A stretch of 32,054 bases of DNA from Billgrantia desiderata (GTDB lineage Bacteria; Pseudomonadota; Gammaproteobacteria; Pseudomonadales; Halomonadaceae): assembly GCA_011742915.1 (NCBI GenBank), contig JAAQTN010000023.1, positions 1 to 32,054 of the forward strand, given 5' to 3'. The position numbers and the translations under genes were made by a program. Positions within the stretch are counted from its first letter, which is position 1. Each line of letters opens with the position of its first letter. Under the pieces are notes generated by a model. It was given only the letters and a program-made list of their open reading frames with translations. It had not been told where the DNA came from and ran no database searches. This document shows positions 1-6,923 of the stretch, piece by piece.

Positions 1-54
1 GCGCTGTGGGCTCTAGCGCTGTGGGCTCTAGCGCTGTGGGCTCTAGCGCTGTGG
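1..54. repeat. 15-bp tandem repeat, 3.6 copies
   Basis: The unit gcgctgtgggctcta is repeated three times without mismatch, followed by a partial fourth copy (gcgctgtgg). It runs into the left edge of the window, so the full copy number is unknown. It lies at the outer edge of the AT-richer region and is not part of an open reading frame that I can support. Confidence 0.9.
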
Positions 55-411
55 CATACTCTCCTTCTTTCCTCTCTCACCTGCGGGCTGACCAATCCAT
101 GTGCGGCCAGGGCGCGAAAGGAATCAGGTGGGCACATGTGCCCATGTAGAAAAACATTCTACCACCATATCAAAAATCGCCATAGAAAGGCAATTTTTTT
201 CTAATCCATTACTTGTATCATAGTTAGCACCTGGTGGAGAAAAACCATCCTCAACTGACAACCCCCTTTAACTCAGGTGATGCGGTTGGACTAATTAAAA
301 TTCATAACTCCTTCGCGCAAGACTTACCCCCTTAATCCGGCGTCACTTGGCGAGCGATGTGGCTTTAATTCGAGACCAGCAGAAGTCAAAAGGGATGAGA
401 AGAATGTAGCT
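55..411. other. Non-coding region before the island operon
   Basis: No gene is supported here. The region turns AT-rich from about position 145 and has frequent stops in all frames. It presumably holds the promoter of the operon starting at 412, but I could not place a convincing -35/-10 pair. The only clear structures are the two inverted repeats at 129-161, listed separately. Confidence 0.5.
129..161. promoter_or_regulatory. Two adjacent inverted repeats upstream of the island operon
   Basis: Positions 129-144 form a perfect 16-bp palindrome, TGGGCACATGTGCCCA. Positions 147-161 form a second inverted repeat, TAGAA-AAACA-TTCTA. They lie 250 bp before the first gene, at the GC-rich to AT-rich transition, and could be a regulator site, a recombination site or the edge of a mobile element. 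The sequence does not distinguish these. Confidence 0.4.
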
Positions 412-1080
412 ATGGACACAGAAATAACATTGCCAAAATTCCCCCCAGCGTGTGAATTGTTACGTAACGAAAAGTGCGTAATGGAGACAATGCGAAGTCC
501 TGGAGTTACCGAAATCAACCACTATGTACTAGGCCCTGAGGGCACCAACATATCTCAAGCGGCACTTAGGTGGTCAGAAGAAAGAGGCATGGGAGACAAA
601 AGCAATCTTAGGTATTGCGACTCCCCGGAAGAAGCTATTGAAAAGGCAAGTGATGAGGCCGTCAGGAATAGCGTAAACCTAGCATGGACTTGCGCCGTTT
701 ATTACAATGAGCACCGGTTATTCTTCAACTGCGTAGATCACAACCTGTTCTTCGCGCAGCAAAGAATGCTATTGGATTGTATGCAACTGGTTAGCCGTCA
801 AAAAATTGACATCTCAAGTGTGGTCAGTGTAGCAACACATCCATCACCGGGCGCCCTGCTGGATGCATACTCTAATTCTTTTAGTTTCATTCATGCAAAA
901 AGCAATTCTCATGCCGCACAACTTTGCCGGGCAGGCATCGTCGATGCCGCCATTACAACTGAGACCGCTCGACGTCTGAATAAATTAGTAAAAATTCACG
1001 AGTTCGGCTCCCCTGAGATGGTTTTTTTTGCATGCCTACCAAAGAGTTCATCGAACCATTTAAAAGAGCTAATGAGATGA
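412..1080 (+). CDS. Prephenate dehydratase-fold protein, BacA/prephenate decarboxylase-like
   Basis: This 222-residue protein has the signature of the periplasmic-binding-like catalytic domain of prephenate dehydratases: LGPEGTN at residues 40-46, ATHPSPGA at 141-148, and SNSHAAQLCRAGIVDAAITT at 164-183. The TRF motif that marks true prephenate dehydratases is absent and there is no ACT domain. LGPEGT-x-x-x-QAA, ATHP-x-P and SHAA are features I recall from BacA, which decarboxylates prephenate without aromatising it in bacilysin synthesis; this comes from memory, not an alignment. It is the first gene of a five-gene operon, and its stop overlaps the next start (ATGA). An alternative start at 481 (residue 24) would leave a shorter N-terminus. 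The AT-rich composition contrasts with the chromosome downstream. The fold is fairly sure; the exact reaction is not. Confidence 0.7.
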   Translation: MDTEITLPKFPPACELLRNEKCVMETMRSPGVTEINHYVLGPEGTNISQAALRWSEERGMGDKSNLRYCDSPEEAIEKASDEAVRNSVNLAWTCAVYYNEHRLFFNCVDHNLFFAQQRMLLDCMQLVSRQKIDISSVVSVATHPSPGALLDAYSNSFSFIHAKSNSHAAQLCRAGIVDAAITTETARRLNKLVKIHEFGSPEMVFFACLPKSSSNHLKELMR

Positions 1081-1820
1081 ATCTTTCTCGAGTAAAAATC
1101 CCAGCCGGCATAGCGATAGTCGGGTCTGATATTCCTTATGAAGGGCCACCGTGCCAAGTTGAAGTCGCTGGCTTTGAGATGATGGAGCACTGCGTCACCA
1201 ACAAGGAATACAGCCAATTTATACAGGCTGGTGGTTACGAAAGCCCTGACCTGTGGAGTTCCAGCGGATGGAAATGGCGCCAGACATTCAATATCTCACA
1301 TCCGGCATTTTGGTTGGATCCGCAATACAACGGCTCCGCGCAACCTGTAACTGGCGTGAGCTTTCATGAAGCCAATGCGTTTGCCAAGTGGGTAGGCGGC
1401 AGGTTGCCAACCGAAATTGAATGGGAAAGAGCTGCTAGAGGGGAGGATGGTCGCGAATTTCCTTGGGGCAACGAGCCACCTGATATGAGCATGGCCAACT
1501 TCTCCCCTGACTTCGTACCCGTTGATTTATCAGCTGTAGAGGTAACACAGCACCCTAGAAACGTCTCCCCGTTTGGTTGTTTCCAGATGGCTGGAAACGT
1601 TTTTGAATGGTGTTCCGATTACTTCCACATTGATACTCCACAGCGACGTATAGCAGGAGTTAAACTTGAAGATCGAGCTTCTCCAAGACGAGTGCTAAAA
1701 GGTGGCGCCTGGGTTACAGGTATCTCTCGCTTGAGATGTGCTGCTAGGTGGTCGTATTCCTCTGAGTTCAGAGACAACATCGTTGGAATTAGAGTAGCAT
1801 TTGACACTTTAAGGACATAG
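1077..1820 (+). CDS. SUMF1/FGE-fold (formylglycine-generating enzyme-like) protein
   Basis: The 247-residue protein is a single SUMF1 domain. Motifs are VTGVSFHEA (91-99), GRLPTEIEWERAARG (108-122), MAGNVFEWCSD (171-181), RVLKGGAW (205-212) and GIRVAF (237-242). True formylglycine-generating enzymes carry two copper-binding cysteines after the GGxW motif, about five residues apart. Here the first position is Thr214, and the only nearby cysteine is Cys221. No sulfatase gene is near. It therefore probably belongs to the wider SUMF1 family that includes PvdO-like and EgtB/OvoA-related oxidative enzymes, or is a non-catalytic scaffold. I chose the ATG at 1077 because it overlaps the upstream stop as ATGA; the frame is open back to an ATG at 1032, but that would overlap the previous gene by 49 bp. 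Confidence 0.8.
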   Translation: MNLSRVKIPAGIAIVGSDIPYEGPPCQVEVAGFEMMEHCVTNKEYSQFIQAGGYESPDLWSSSGWKWRQTFNISHPAFWLDPQYNGSAQPVTGVSFHEANAFAKWVGGRLPTEIEWERAARGEDGREFPWGNEPPDMSMANFSPDFVPVDLSAVEVTQHPRNVSPFGCFQMAGNVFEWCSDYFHIDTPQRRIAGVKLEDRASPRRVLKGGAWVTGISRLRCAARWSYSSEFRDNIVGIRVAFDTLRT

Positions 1821-1822
1821 AA

Positions 1823-2443
1823 ATGCGCAGAAAGATACCGACTTTTTTTTGGGAATACGTTAAAAACAAGGAAATGGAGAAAATCATCGTTAACCATGAC
1901 GACCATGTGTTAAGTTTCAATGGACTTGTCGAGAACCCAATGCAGATAAAACTGAAGAACCTTCCCAACCATATCAAACCTGTCAAGGGACGTCGCCGCT
2001 TTTATTGCGTAAACGGATGGAGTCTCGAGTGCGAATGGGGAGGCTACAGACTATCCGATGTACTAGACCTGATAAAGCCTAAGGGCGAGTTCTTGAAGGC
2101 GACTAGCTTAGGTGGTTATGTTGACACCACATCTATCAAGACCCTTTTGAGAGGCGATAGTTGGTTGGTGACGCATATGGACGGCAAACCACTGGAATTC
2201 AAACGAGGCCAGCCAGTAAGGTTAATGACATTCGACCTATATCAATTCAAAGGCGTTAAAGCCTTGTCGAGCCTTGAGGTAGTCAACACTTATGAAAAAG
2301 GAACTTGGGCATCGGTTGGCTATACCGACGCCACGATACAGCCATATCCGCACAAAGCTATCGACACAGGAGAAGACCTGATGCCGGAAGACCACCTGAT
2401 AGAACTATTCAAAGAAAGCCTCATCCATGGAGAATCAAAATGA
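1823..2443 (+). CDS. Small sulfite-oxidase-type molybdopterin domain protein
   Basis: The 206-residue protein matches the oxidoreductase molybdopterin-binding domain of the sulfite oxidase/MsrP family. FYCVNGWS at residues 60-67 contains Cys62, at the position of the cysteine that ligates molybdenum. It is followed by WGGYRLSDVLDLI, a GxPL...GQPVRL segment around 120-135 and a KGTWASVGY-type ending. It lacks the C-terminal dimerisation domain of sulfite oxidases, and I see no Tat signal, so it is probably cytoplasmic. AAGGA seven bases before the ATG supports this start, 2 nt after the SUMF1-like gene. The stop overlaps the DUF2000 start as ATGA. The substrate is unknown; oxidation or oxygen transfer on a pathway intermediate is the natural inference. 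Confidence 0.8.
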   Translation: MRRKIPTFFWEYVKNKEMEKIIVNHDDHVLSFNGLVENPMQIKLKNLPNHIKPVKGRRRFYCVNGWSLECEWGGYRLSDVLDLIKPKGEFLKATSLGGYVDTTSIKTLLRGDSWLVTHMDGKPLEFKRGQPVRLMTFDLYQFKGVKALSSLEVVNTYEKGTWASVGYTDATIQPYPHKAIDTGEDLMPEDHLIELFKESLIHGESK

Positions 2444-2859
2444 GTCACAAGCAATCCAATAAAATTGTTATCATAATGGATGAAGATTTAGGTATGGGAG
2501 TGACCGCCAACAGAGCCGCAGTGCTCATGTCAGGTTTAGCGTCAAAATATTCCGAGGTGATTGGGGAAGATCACTGCACATCCGACGGAATAACGATAAA
2601 TGGATTTACAAAAGTTCCTGTCGCGATTCTTTCCCGGCCAAAGACTGTAGACTATCACTCCATCATCGAGAAGACCAAGTTGCTCTCTTGCGACTATTTC
2701 ATATTTCTGAAACGCGCCCAAGGCCTTAGATCATATGAGGAATATAGTTTATCAATCAGCACTGAGGAATTCCACAACCTAGACATAGACTCCATATTAA
2801 TATACGGAAGCACAAAGTCGATTAATAAGATAACCGGCAACTTTACGGCACTGAGATAG
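2440..2859 (+). CDS. DUF2000 family protein (island copy)
   Basis: The 139-residue protein opens with KIVIIMDEDLGMGVTANRAA and carries EVIGEDHCTSDGITINGFTK near residues 39-58, followed by VPVAIL. A second protein in this window (8055-8456, minus strand) has the same order of motifs, so both are placed in DUF2000, whose fold resembles peptidyl-tRNA hydrolase Pth2. No biochemical function is established. The ATG at 2440 overlaps the upstream stop (ATGA); the frame stays open upstream, but only as a shadow of the previous gene. It lies between the molybdopterin protein and the exporter, which suggests it works on the same small molecule or on an aminoacyl adduct. That role is inference only. 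Confidence 0.75.
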   Translation: MSHKQSNKIVIIMDEDLGMGVTANRAAVLMSGLASKYSEVIGEDHCTSDGITINGFTKVPVAILSRPKTVDYHSIIEKTKLLSCDYFIFLKRAQGLRSYEEYSLSISTEEFHNLDIDSILIYGSTKSINKITGNFTALR

Positions 2860-2863
2860 TCAT

Positions 2864-3493
2864 ATGATAGGCCCTGAATTCTTGGCCCTGTTGCTAATCA
2901 CGATCATTACCATCCTTACTCCCGGGCCTGACTTTCTTGTAATCGTAAAAAATACACTAGTGAGGAGCCGCAGGGCAGGCATTTATACCGCCTTGGGCGT
3001 GTCAACCGCAATCTGGTTCCATATCGCCTACTCTATAACATTCGTCAATTATATTACCGGAGCATCGGACAGGGTGTTCGAGATAGTGCGAATTCTTGGC
3101 GGAATGTATCTTTTGTGGTTGGGCAGCAAAGCTCTTTTGGCCAGCTCAAATAGCTGCATCAGGATAGAGAACAACGAGCATGCCCTTCTAGGAAGTTCAT
3201 GGCAGCAAGGGTTCATAAACAATATACTAAACCCTAAGGCCACGATGTTTTTCGTAAGCGTATTCAGTCAAATCGTTGGCCCAGACGCAGAACTCATCAC
3301 CCAACTTTTTTATGGAGTCGTTATAACTTTAATCTGCCTATCTTGGTTTTGCTCCTTGCCAATCATTTTAACATCCAATCACTTTATTAGCATTTTTGAA
3401 AAGCACATATTGGCATTGGAAAGAACTGCTGGGGTAACGTTCATTGGGTTCTCGCTATTTATTTTTCTAGGCATAATAAGCGACAATTTATAA
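2864..3493 (+). CDS. LysE/RhtB family amino acid exporter
   Basis: The 209-residue membrane protein has the LysE/RhtB hallmark LTPGPDFL at residues 18-25, then GVSTAIW, a VRILGGMYLLWLG segment near 75-87 and GFINNILNPKATMFF near 115-130. Hydrophobic stretches fit about six membrane segments in the inner membrane. The family exports amino acids and close analogues such as lysine, homoserine, threonine and cysteine metabolites. It is the last gene of the operon, 4 nt after the DUF2000 stop, so the operon product is probably an amino-acid-like compound that is toxic or meant to be secreted. Its base composition is as AT-rich as the genes before it. Confidence 0.88.
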   Translation: MIGPEFLALLLITIITILTPGPDFLVIVKNTLVRSRRAGIYTALGVSTAIWFHIAYSITFVNYITGASDRVFEIVRILGGMYLLWLGSKALLASSNSCIRIENNEHALLGSSWQQGFINNILNPKATMFFVSVFSQIVGPDAELITQLFYGVVITLICLSWFCSLPIILTSNHFISIFEKHILALERTAGVTFIGFSLFIFLGIISDNL

Positions 3494-3495
3494 CC

Positions 3496-3520
3496 CGCCC
3501 GCCCTTAATCTATTCGGGCG
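3496..3520 (+). terminator. Possible terminator hairpin after the island operon
   Basis: CGCCCG at 3496-3501 pairs with CGGGCG at 3515-3520 around a 13-nt loop, directly after the exporter stop. Only a short T run (3530-3533) follows after ten further bases, so termination by this hairpin is uncertain. Confidence 0.35.
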
Positions 3521-3607
3521 CACCGGGGCTTTTACAGCAAATCATCCGAACAGCCTAACAGTTATTATTAAATTTCATTTTTACAAGTCCGCCAAGAGCC
3601 GGGACAA

Positions 3608-3685
3608 ATGGAAAAAGTGTTGGACATATTATCCAAACGTTGGGCTCCAGATGATCCAATTAATTTATTCCAGTCGCGCAGCTAG
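3608..3685 (+). CDS. Possible 25-residue small ORF or gene remnant
   Basis: An ATG after GGGACAA opens a 25-codon frame that encodes MEKVLDILSKRWAPDDPINL followed by FQSRS. It has the low GC of the island. I do not recognise it. It could be a small peptide or the start of a gene cut off at the island boundary; chance is also plausible at this length. Confidence 0.2.
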   Translation: MEKVLDILSKRWAPDDPINLFQSRS

Positions 3686-3787
3686 GCTGCATAGCAGCTT
3701 TTGACATACTGAGGCCAATAGGACCGGGGTGGCTTTATCACTGCCGCCATGATCAATGGCAATGCGGTAATGCCTCCTCTTACCAAC

Positions 3788-4969
3788 TCATGTCTCCGAA
3801 TGGCAGCGTAGTTCAGCCTGCTTTCTGCGCCACTGCCCCAGCGCCCAGCCCAGGGCCGGCAGCACCAGCATCGCCGAGGCCCAGGCGCAGGCGGCAAAGC
3901 CGAAGTGGGTGAAGATCGGCCGATAGAGCAGCGCGCCGACGAATACGCACAGATAGGTGATGGCGCTATACAGCCCCATGATGGCCCCCCGCTGCACCGG
4001 GTCGATCTCGGCAAGCTGACGCATGAGCAGGTTCAAGCCGAGATGATTGGCCACGCCCCAGGCTAGACAGAGCGCCAGCATCACCAGCGGAAGAGCGGCG
4101 GCCGCCATCAACCCAAGGTAGACCAGCATCAGGCCGGCAAAGGTGGTACCGGCGGCGGCGTTCGCACCGTAGCGGTCGACCAACCGTCCCAACGGTGCGG
4201 CGGCGCCGAAGCCCAGGCCATAGACGGCAATGGCGAGCCCGGCGAAGGACGTGGGAAGCTGCAGCACCTCACCCAGGTGCGGGCCGAGGTAGGTGTACAA
4301 GCCGTAGAACGCCGTCATGTAGGCCGCGACGTTCAGCAGCAGCGAATGAATGCCGGGAATTCGCAACGCCTTGAGGGTGGAGCTCGGCGCCTCACCGACC
4401 GTTCTCATGCCCCAGTCGTGACAACGCGAGATCCCCAGCGTCAACCCCACGGCGGCCAGCGCCAGGAGGGAGAAGACGGCACGCCAGTGCAGCAGATCGG
4501 CCAACAGCGCCGCCAGGCCGACCCCGACCACCAGGCTCAGCGTCCATCCCGTCAGCACGAAGCTCAGCGTCTGGCTCTCGCGCCCCTTCTCGGCCACCTG
4601 CGCGGTCAGGGTATAGATCGCCGGCAGCGCCACGCCCGCCGCCAGGCCGGCCAGCGCCTGGGCGACGATCAGCGTCCACAGCGCCGGAGAAAGCGCAGCG
4701 ACACCCAGGGAAGCCGACAGCACCAGCAGCGCCCGCGTCAAGGCACGCTCGGCGCCGATGCGATCGCTCAGCGAAGCCAGCAGCAGCGCACTGCACGCCG
4801 TGGCCAGGCCATAGAGCGCCGCGGCCGTTACCACATCGGCGGCGTTGCGGCCCGGAAACGACGCCGCCACCGTGGCGGCGATAGGGCTCAGCGCCAGCGA
4901 ATTGGCACCGATCACGGCAATGGCAGCGGTCAGCAGGAGAACGCGACGAGAGATCACGGTTCGCTCCAT
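3788..4969 (-). CDS. MFS transporter, drug/arabinose-efflux type
   Basis: The protein (393 residues from the chosen start) is hydrophobic throughout, with about twelve membrane segments. The MFS loop 2-3 motif appears as LLASLSDRIGAERALTRALL, and a second copy follows in the C-terminal half as APLGRLVDRYGANAAAG. It resembles proton-driven drug, sugar or amino-acid efflux proteins of the inner membrane. The frame is open to a GTG at 5020, but that start would leave 4 bp to the divergent AsnC gene, so the ATG at 4969 (MERTVISRR) is preferred. The divergent Lrp/AsnC-type regulator at 5025 probably controls it in response to an amino acid. The substrate cannot be told from sequence. Confidence 0.85.
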   Translation of the reverse strand: MERTVISRRVLLLTAAIAVIGANSLALSPIAATVAASFPGRNAADVVTAAALYGLATACSALLLASLSDRIGAERALTRALLVLSASLGVAALSPALWTLIVAQALAGLAAGVALPAIYTLTAQVAEKGRESQTLSFVLTGWTLSLVVGVGLAALLADLLHWRAVFSLLALAAVGLTLGISRCHDWGMRTVGEAPSSTLKALRIPGIHSLLLNVAAYMTAFYGLYTYLGPHLGEVLQLPTSFAGLAIAVYGLGFGAAAPLGRLVDRYGANAAAGTTFAGLMLVYLGLMAAAALPLVMLALCLAWGVANHLGLNLLMRQLAEIDPVQRGAIMGLYSAITYLCVFVGALLYRPIFTHFGFAACAWASAMLVLPALGWALGQWRRKQAELRCHSET

Positions 4970-5024
4970 ATGCGATTCGAGATTATCATTGAAGAAAAGA
5001 ATCACGTTCGGAGCAATCACGAAA

Positions 5025-5567
5025 ATGCCGAATTTTGAAAAAACAGAAAACGTTCAGGACAAGCCCCCGGAAGCCCGCCCTCTGGACACCTTCGACCGAA
5101 AAATATTAGGCGAGCTGGCGGTGGACGCCGGGCTCAGCTATGCCGAGCTTGGCAGCCGTGTCGGGCTGTCGGCGCCGGCCGTGCACGAACGGGTCAAGCG
5201 GCTGCGCGCCACCGGGCGCATTCGCGGTACGGTGGCGGTGCTGGACGGCCCCGCTACCGGCAAGCCTTTCCTGGCCTTCGTGCATGTCGACACCACCGGG
5301 GGCAGCAAGAGCCGCACCTTCAGGGCACTATCCGAACTGCCCGAGCTGGAAGAGATCCACTCGGTGGCCGGCGACACCTGCACCCTGCTCAAGGTGCGCT
5401 GCGCCAGCAGCAGAGCACTGGAGGGCCTGCTCGCGCGGCTCTACGCCATGCCGGGCATCAAGGCCACACGCAGCTACGTGGTGCTCTCCACCTATCTGGA
5501 ACGCACACCTCAAGCGGGCATCACCGAGGCGCTGGAAGAGCCGCCCATGGACGAAGCTCCGAGCTGA
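5025..5567 (+). CDS. Lrp/AsnC family transcriptional regulator
   Basis: The 180-residue protein has the AsnC-type N-terminal helix-turn-helix (TFDRKILGELAVDAGLSYAE, then LGSRVGLSAPAVHERVKRL, near residues 22-62) and a RAM-type ligand domain ending in GIKATRSYVVLSTYLER. It has an extra N-terminal tail of about 20 residues rich in charged residues. The ATG at 5025 fits the domain start; the frame is open to 4845, but that stretch is a shadow of the divergent transporter. Lrp/AsnC proteins form octamers and sense amino acids. The 55-bp gap to the MFS gene suggests direct control of that exporter and probably autoregulation. Confidence 0.85.
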   Translation: MPNFEKTENVQDKPPEARPLDTFDRKILGELAVDAGLSYAELGSRVGLSAPAVHERVKRLRATGRIRGTVAVLDGPATGKPFLAFVHVDTTGGSKSRTFRALSELPELEEIHSVAGDTCTLLKVRCASSRALEGLLARLYAMPGIKATRSYVVLSTYLERTPQAGITEALEEPPMDEAPS

Positions 5568-5574
5568 ATTTACT

Positions 5575-6684
5575 TCATTCCCGTATCTCTTCCGGCACGG
5601 CGGTATCCGCCAGTGCCGCCTCACGCTCGAGCAGCGTACGCTTTCTCTCCACCCCCCAGCGGTAGCCGGAAAGCGCGCCGTCGCTACGTACCACCCGGTG
5701 GCAGGGCACCGCCAACGCCAAGGTGTTGGTCGCACAGGCCCGTGCCACGGCGCGCACCGCCCTGGGCGAACCGATACGAGTCGCCAGCTCGGCATAGCTT
5801 AGCGTAGTCCCGATGGGAATCTCGGTCAGCGCATGCCAGACACGCCGCTGAAAGGCAGTGCCGCGAACGTCCAGCGGCAGAGCCAGCGACCCCTTGGGCG
5901 CCTCGACGAAGCCGGCCACCGTGGCCACCCATTCATCGAAGGCAGTATCGCCGGGGGTCAGGCTGGCCGTAGGAAAGCGGTCTTCCAGCTCGCGCAGCAG
6001 AGCTTCAGGGTCGTCTCCCAAGGAGATAGCGCAAATGCCCTTGTCGCTTGCCGCCACCAGCAGCGCTCCCAGGCTGCACTCGGCCAGCGCGAAGCGGATC
6101 TCGGCGCCTTGGCCACCCGCCCGGTAACGCTTCGGTGTCATGCCGAGCATGCGGTCGGCGCCGGCATAGAAGCGCCCGCTGGAGTTGAACCCCGCCTCGT
6201 ACATCGCCTCGGTGACCGTCTCACGCTGCGTCATGGTCTGGCGCACCCGATCCGCACGACAGGCGACGGCGTAGGCCTTGGGCGTGAGCCCGGTGACTGA
6301 CTTGAACACCCGGTGGAAATGGAAGCGGCTCAGCCCCGCGGCTTGAGCCAGCTCATCGAGAGAAGGCAGGTCATCGGCAGCTTCGATGAGCCGGCAGCTG
6401 CGGGCAATGCGCTCGGCGTTGCGCTGCGCCAGCGAGCCCTCTTGAGGATGGCAGCGCCGGCACGGCCGATAGCCGGCCCGCTCGGCCGCCGCCGCGTCGG
6501 CATGGAACTCCGCGTTCTCGCGGCGTGGCCGGCGCGATGGGCAGGTCGGGCGGCAATAGATGCCCGTGGTGCGTACCGCGTAGACGAAGGCGTCATCGGC
6601 GTTCGCATCACGATTCGATACTGCCGCCCATTTCGCCTCATCGGAATCGAAGGCGGTAAGTGAGTCGCTAGTTGTGTCGATCAT
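5575..6684 (-). CDS. ada: Bifunctional DNA repair methyltransferase and regulator Ada
   Basis: The 369-residue protein has all parts of Ada. The N-terminal zinc domain carries Cys44, Cys48, Cys75 and Cys78 in YCRPTCPSR and PCRRC; Cys44 is in the position of the methyl-phosphotriester acceptor. An AraC-type DNA-binding domain follows (LAQAAGLSRFHFHRVFKSVT, then GLTPKAY). The C-terminal O6-alkylguanine transferase domain has PCHRVVRSDGALSGYRWG with acceptor Cys328. Length and cysteine spacing match E. coli Ada. Methyl transfer to the N-terminal cysteine turns Ada into an activator of the adaptive response. The ATG at 6684 is preferred; the frame extends upstream but has no conserved sequence. 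The AsnC gene converges on it, 7 bp away. Confidence 0.93.
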   Translation of the reverse strand: MIDTTSDSLTAFDSDEAKWAAVSNRDANADDAFVYAVRTTGIYCRPTCPSRRPRRENAEFHADAAAAERAGYRPCRRCHPQEGSLAQRNAERIARSCRLIEAADDLPSLDELAQAAGLSRFHFHRVFKSVTGLTPKAYAVACRADRVRQTMTQRETVTEAMYEAGFNSSGRFYAGADRMLGMTPKRYRAGGQGAEIRFALAECSLGALLVAASDKGICAISLGDDPEALLRELEDRFPTASLTPGDTAFDEWVATVAGFVEAPKGSLALPLDVRGTAFQRRVWHALTEIPIGTTLSYAELATRIGSPRAVRAVARACATNTLALAVPCHRVVRSDGALSGYRWGVERKRTLLEREAALADTAVPEEIRE

Positions 6685-6923
6685 GGCGGGCCCCCGCTGT
6701 GGCTTCGGCGTTCTCCGAGAGTTCAGGATGAGCCCGATCCCCGCCTGGCACACTCCGTCTCTTGCTTTCAAAGTGAACTGCTCGTGCGCTGACAAACGCA
6801 GCATAGCATCACCGGGCCGCTCATCTTTTGACGGCAAGAAGCGGAGTGAGGGCTTACCTCAGCATCGGCAAGGTGGGTATGGGGTCGCATCGATCTCATA
6901 TCCACACCAAGGAGAATATTGCC

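Larger units (their letters stand above)
3494..3787. other. Junction between AT-rich island and GC-rich chromosome
   Basis: Apart from the weak hairpin at 3496-3520 and the 25-codon ORF at 3608-3685, I see no gene. The base composition changes from AT-rich to GC-rich at about 3,780-3,830. Two overlapping small inverted repeats lie at 3678-3698 (gcagc-tag-gctgc and gctgc-ata-gcagc), close to where one end of an inserted segment would be expected. No tRNA fragment or obvious attachment repeat is visible. Confidence 0.5.

Noticed and set aside
1..54. CRISPR array
   Set aside because: The 15-bp repeats are directly adjacent with no spacers, and no cas gene is near.
1032..1076. Upstream ATG for the SUMF1-like gene
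   Set aside because: It would overlap the previous gene by 49 bp; the ATGA start at 1077 fits the coupling seen between the other genes.
4277..5038. Long plus-strand frame opposite the MFS gene
   Set aside because: It reads as Arg/Gln/His-rich antisense of a GC-rich gene with no recognisable domain; the minus-strand MFS protein is clear.
6750..6830. Ada box before the ada gene
   Set aside because: An AGCGCA-like hexamer is present on the minus strand, but the A-rich half of the Ada box is missing.
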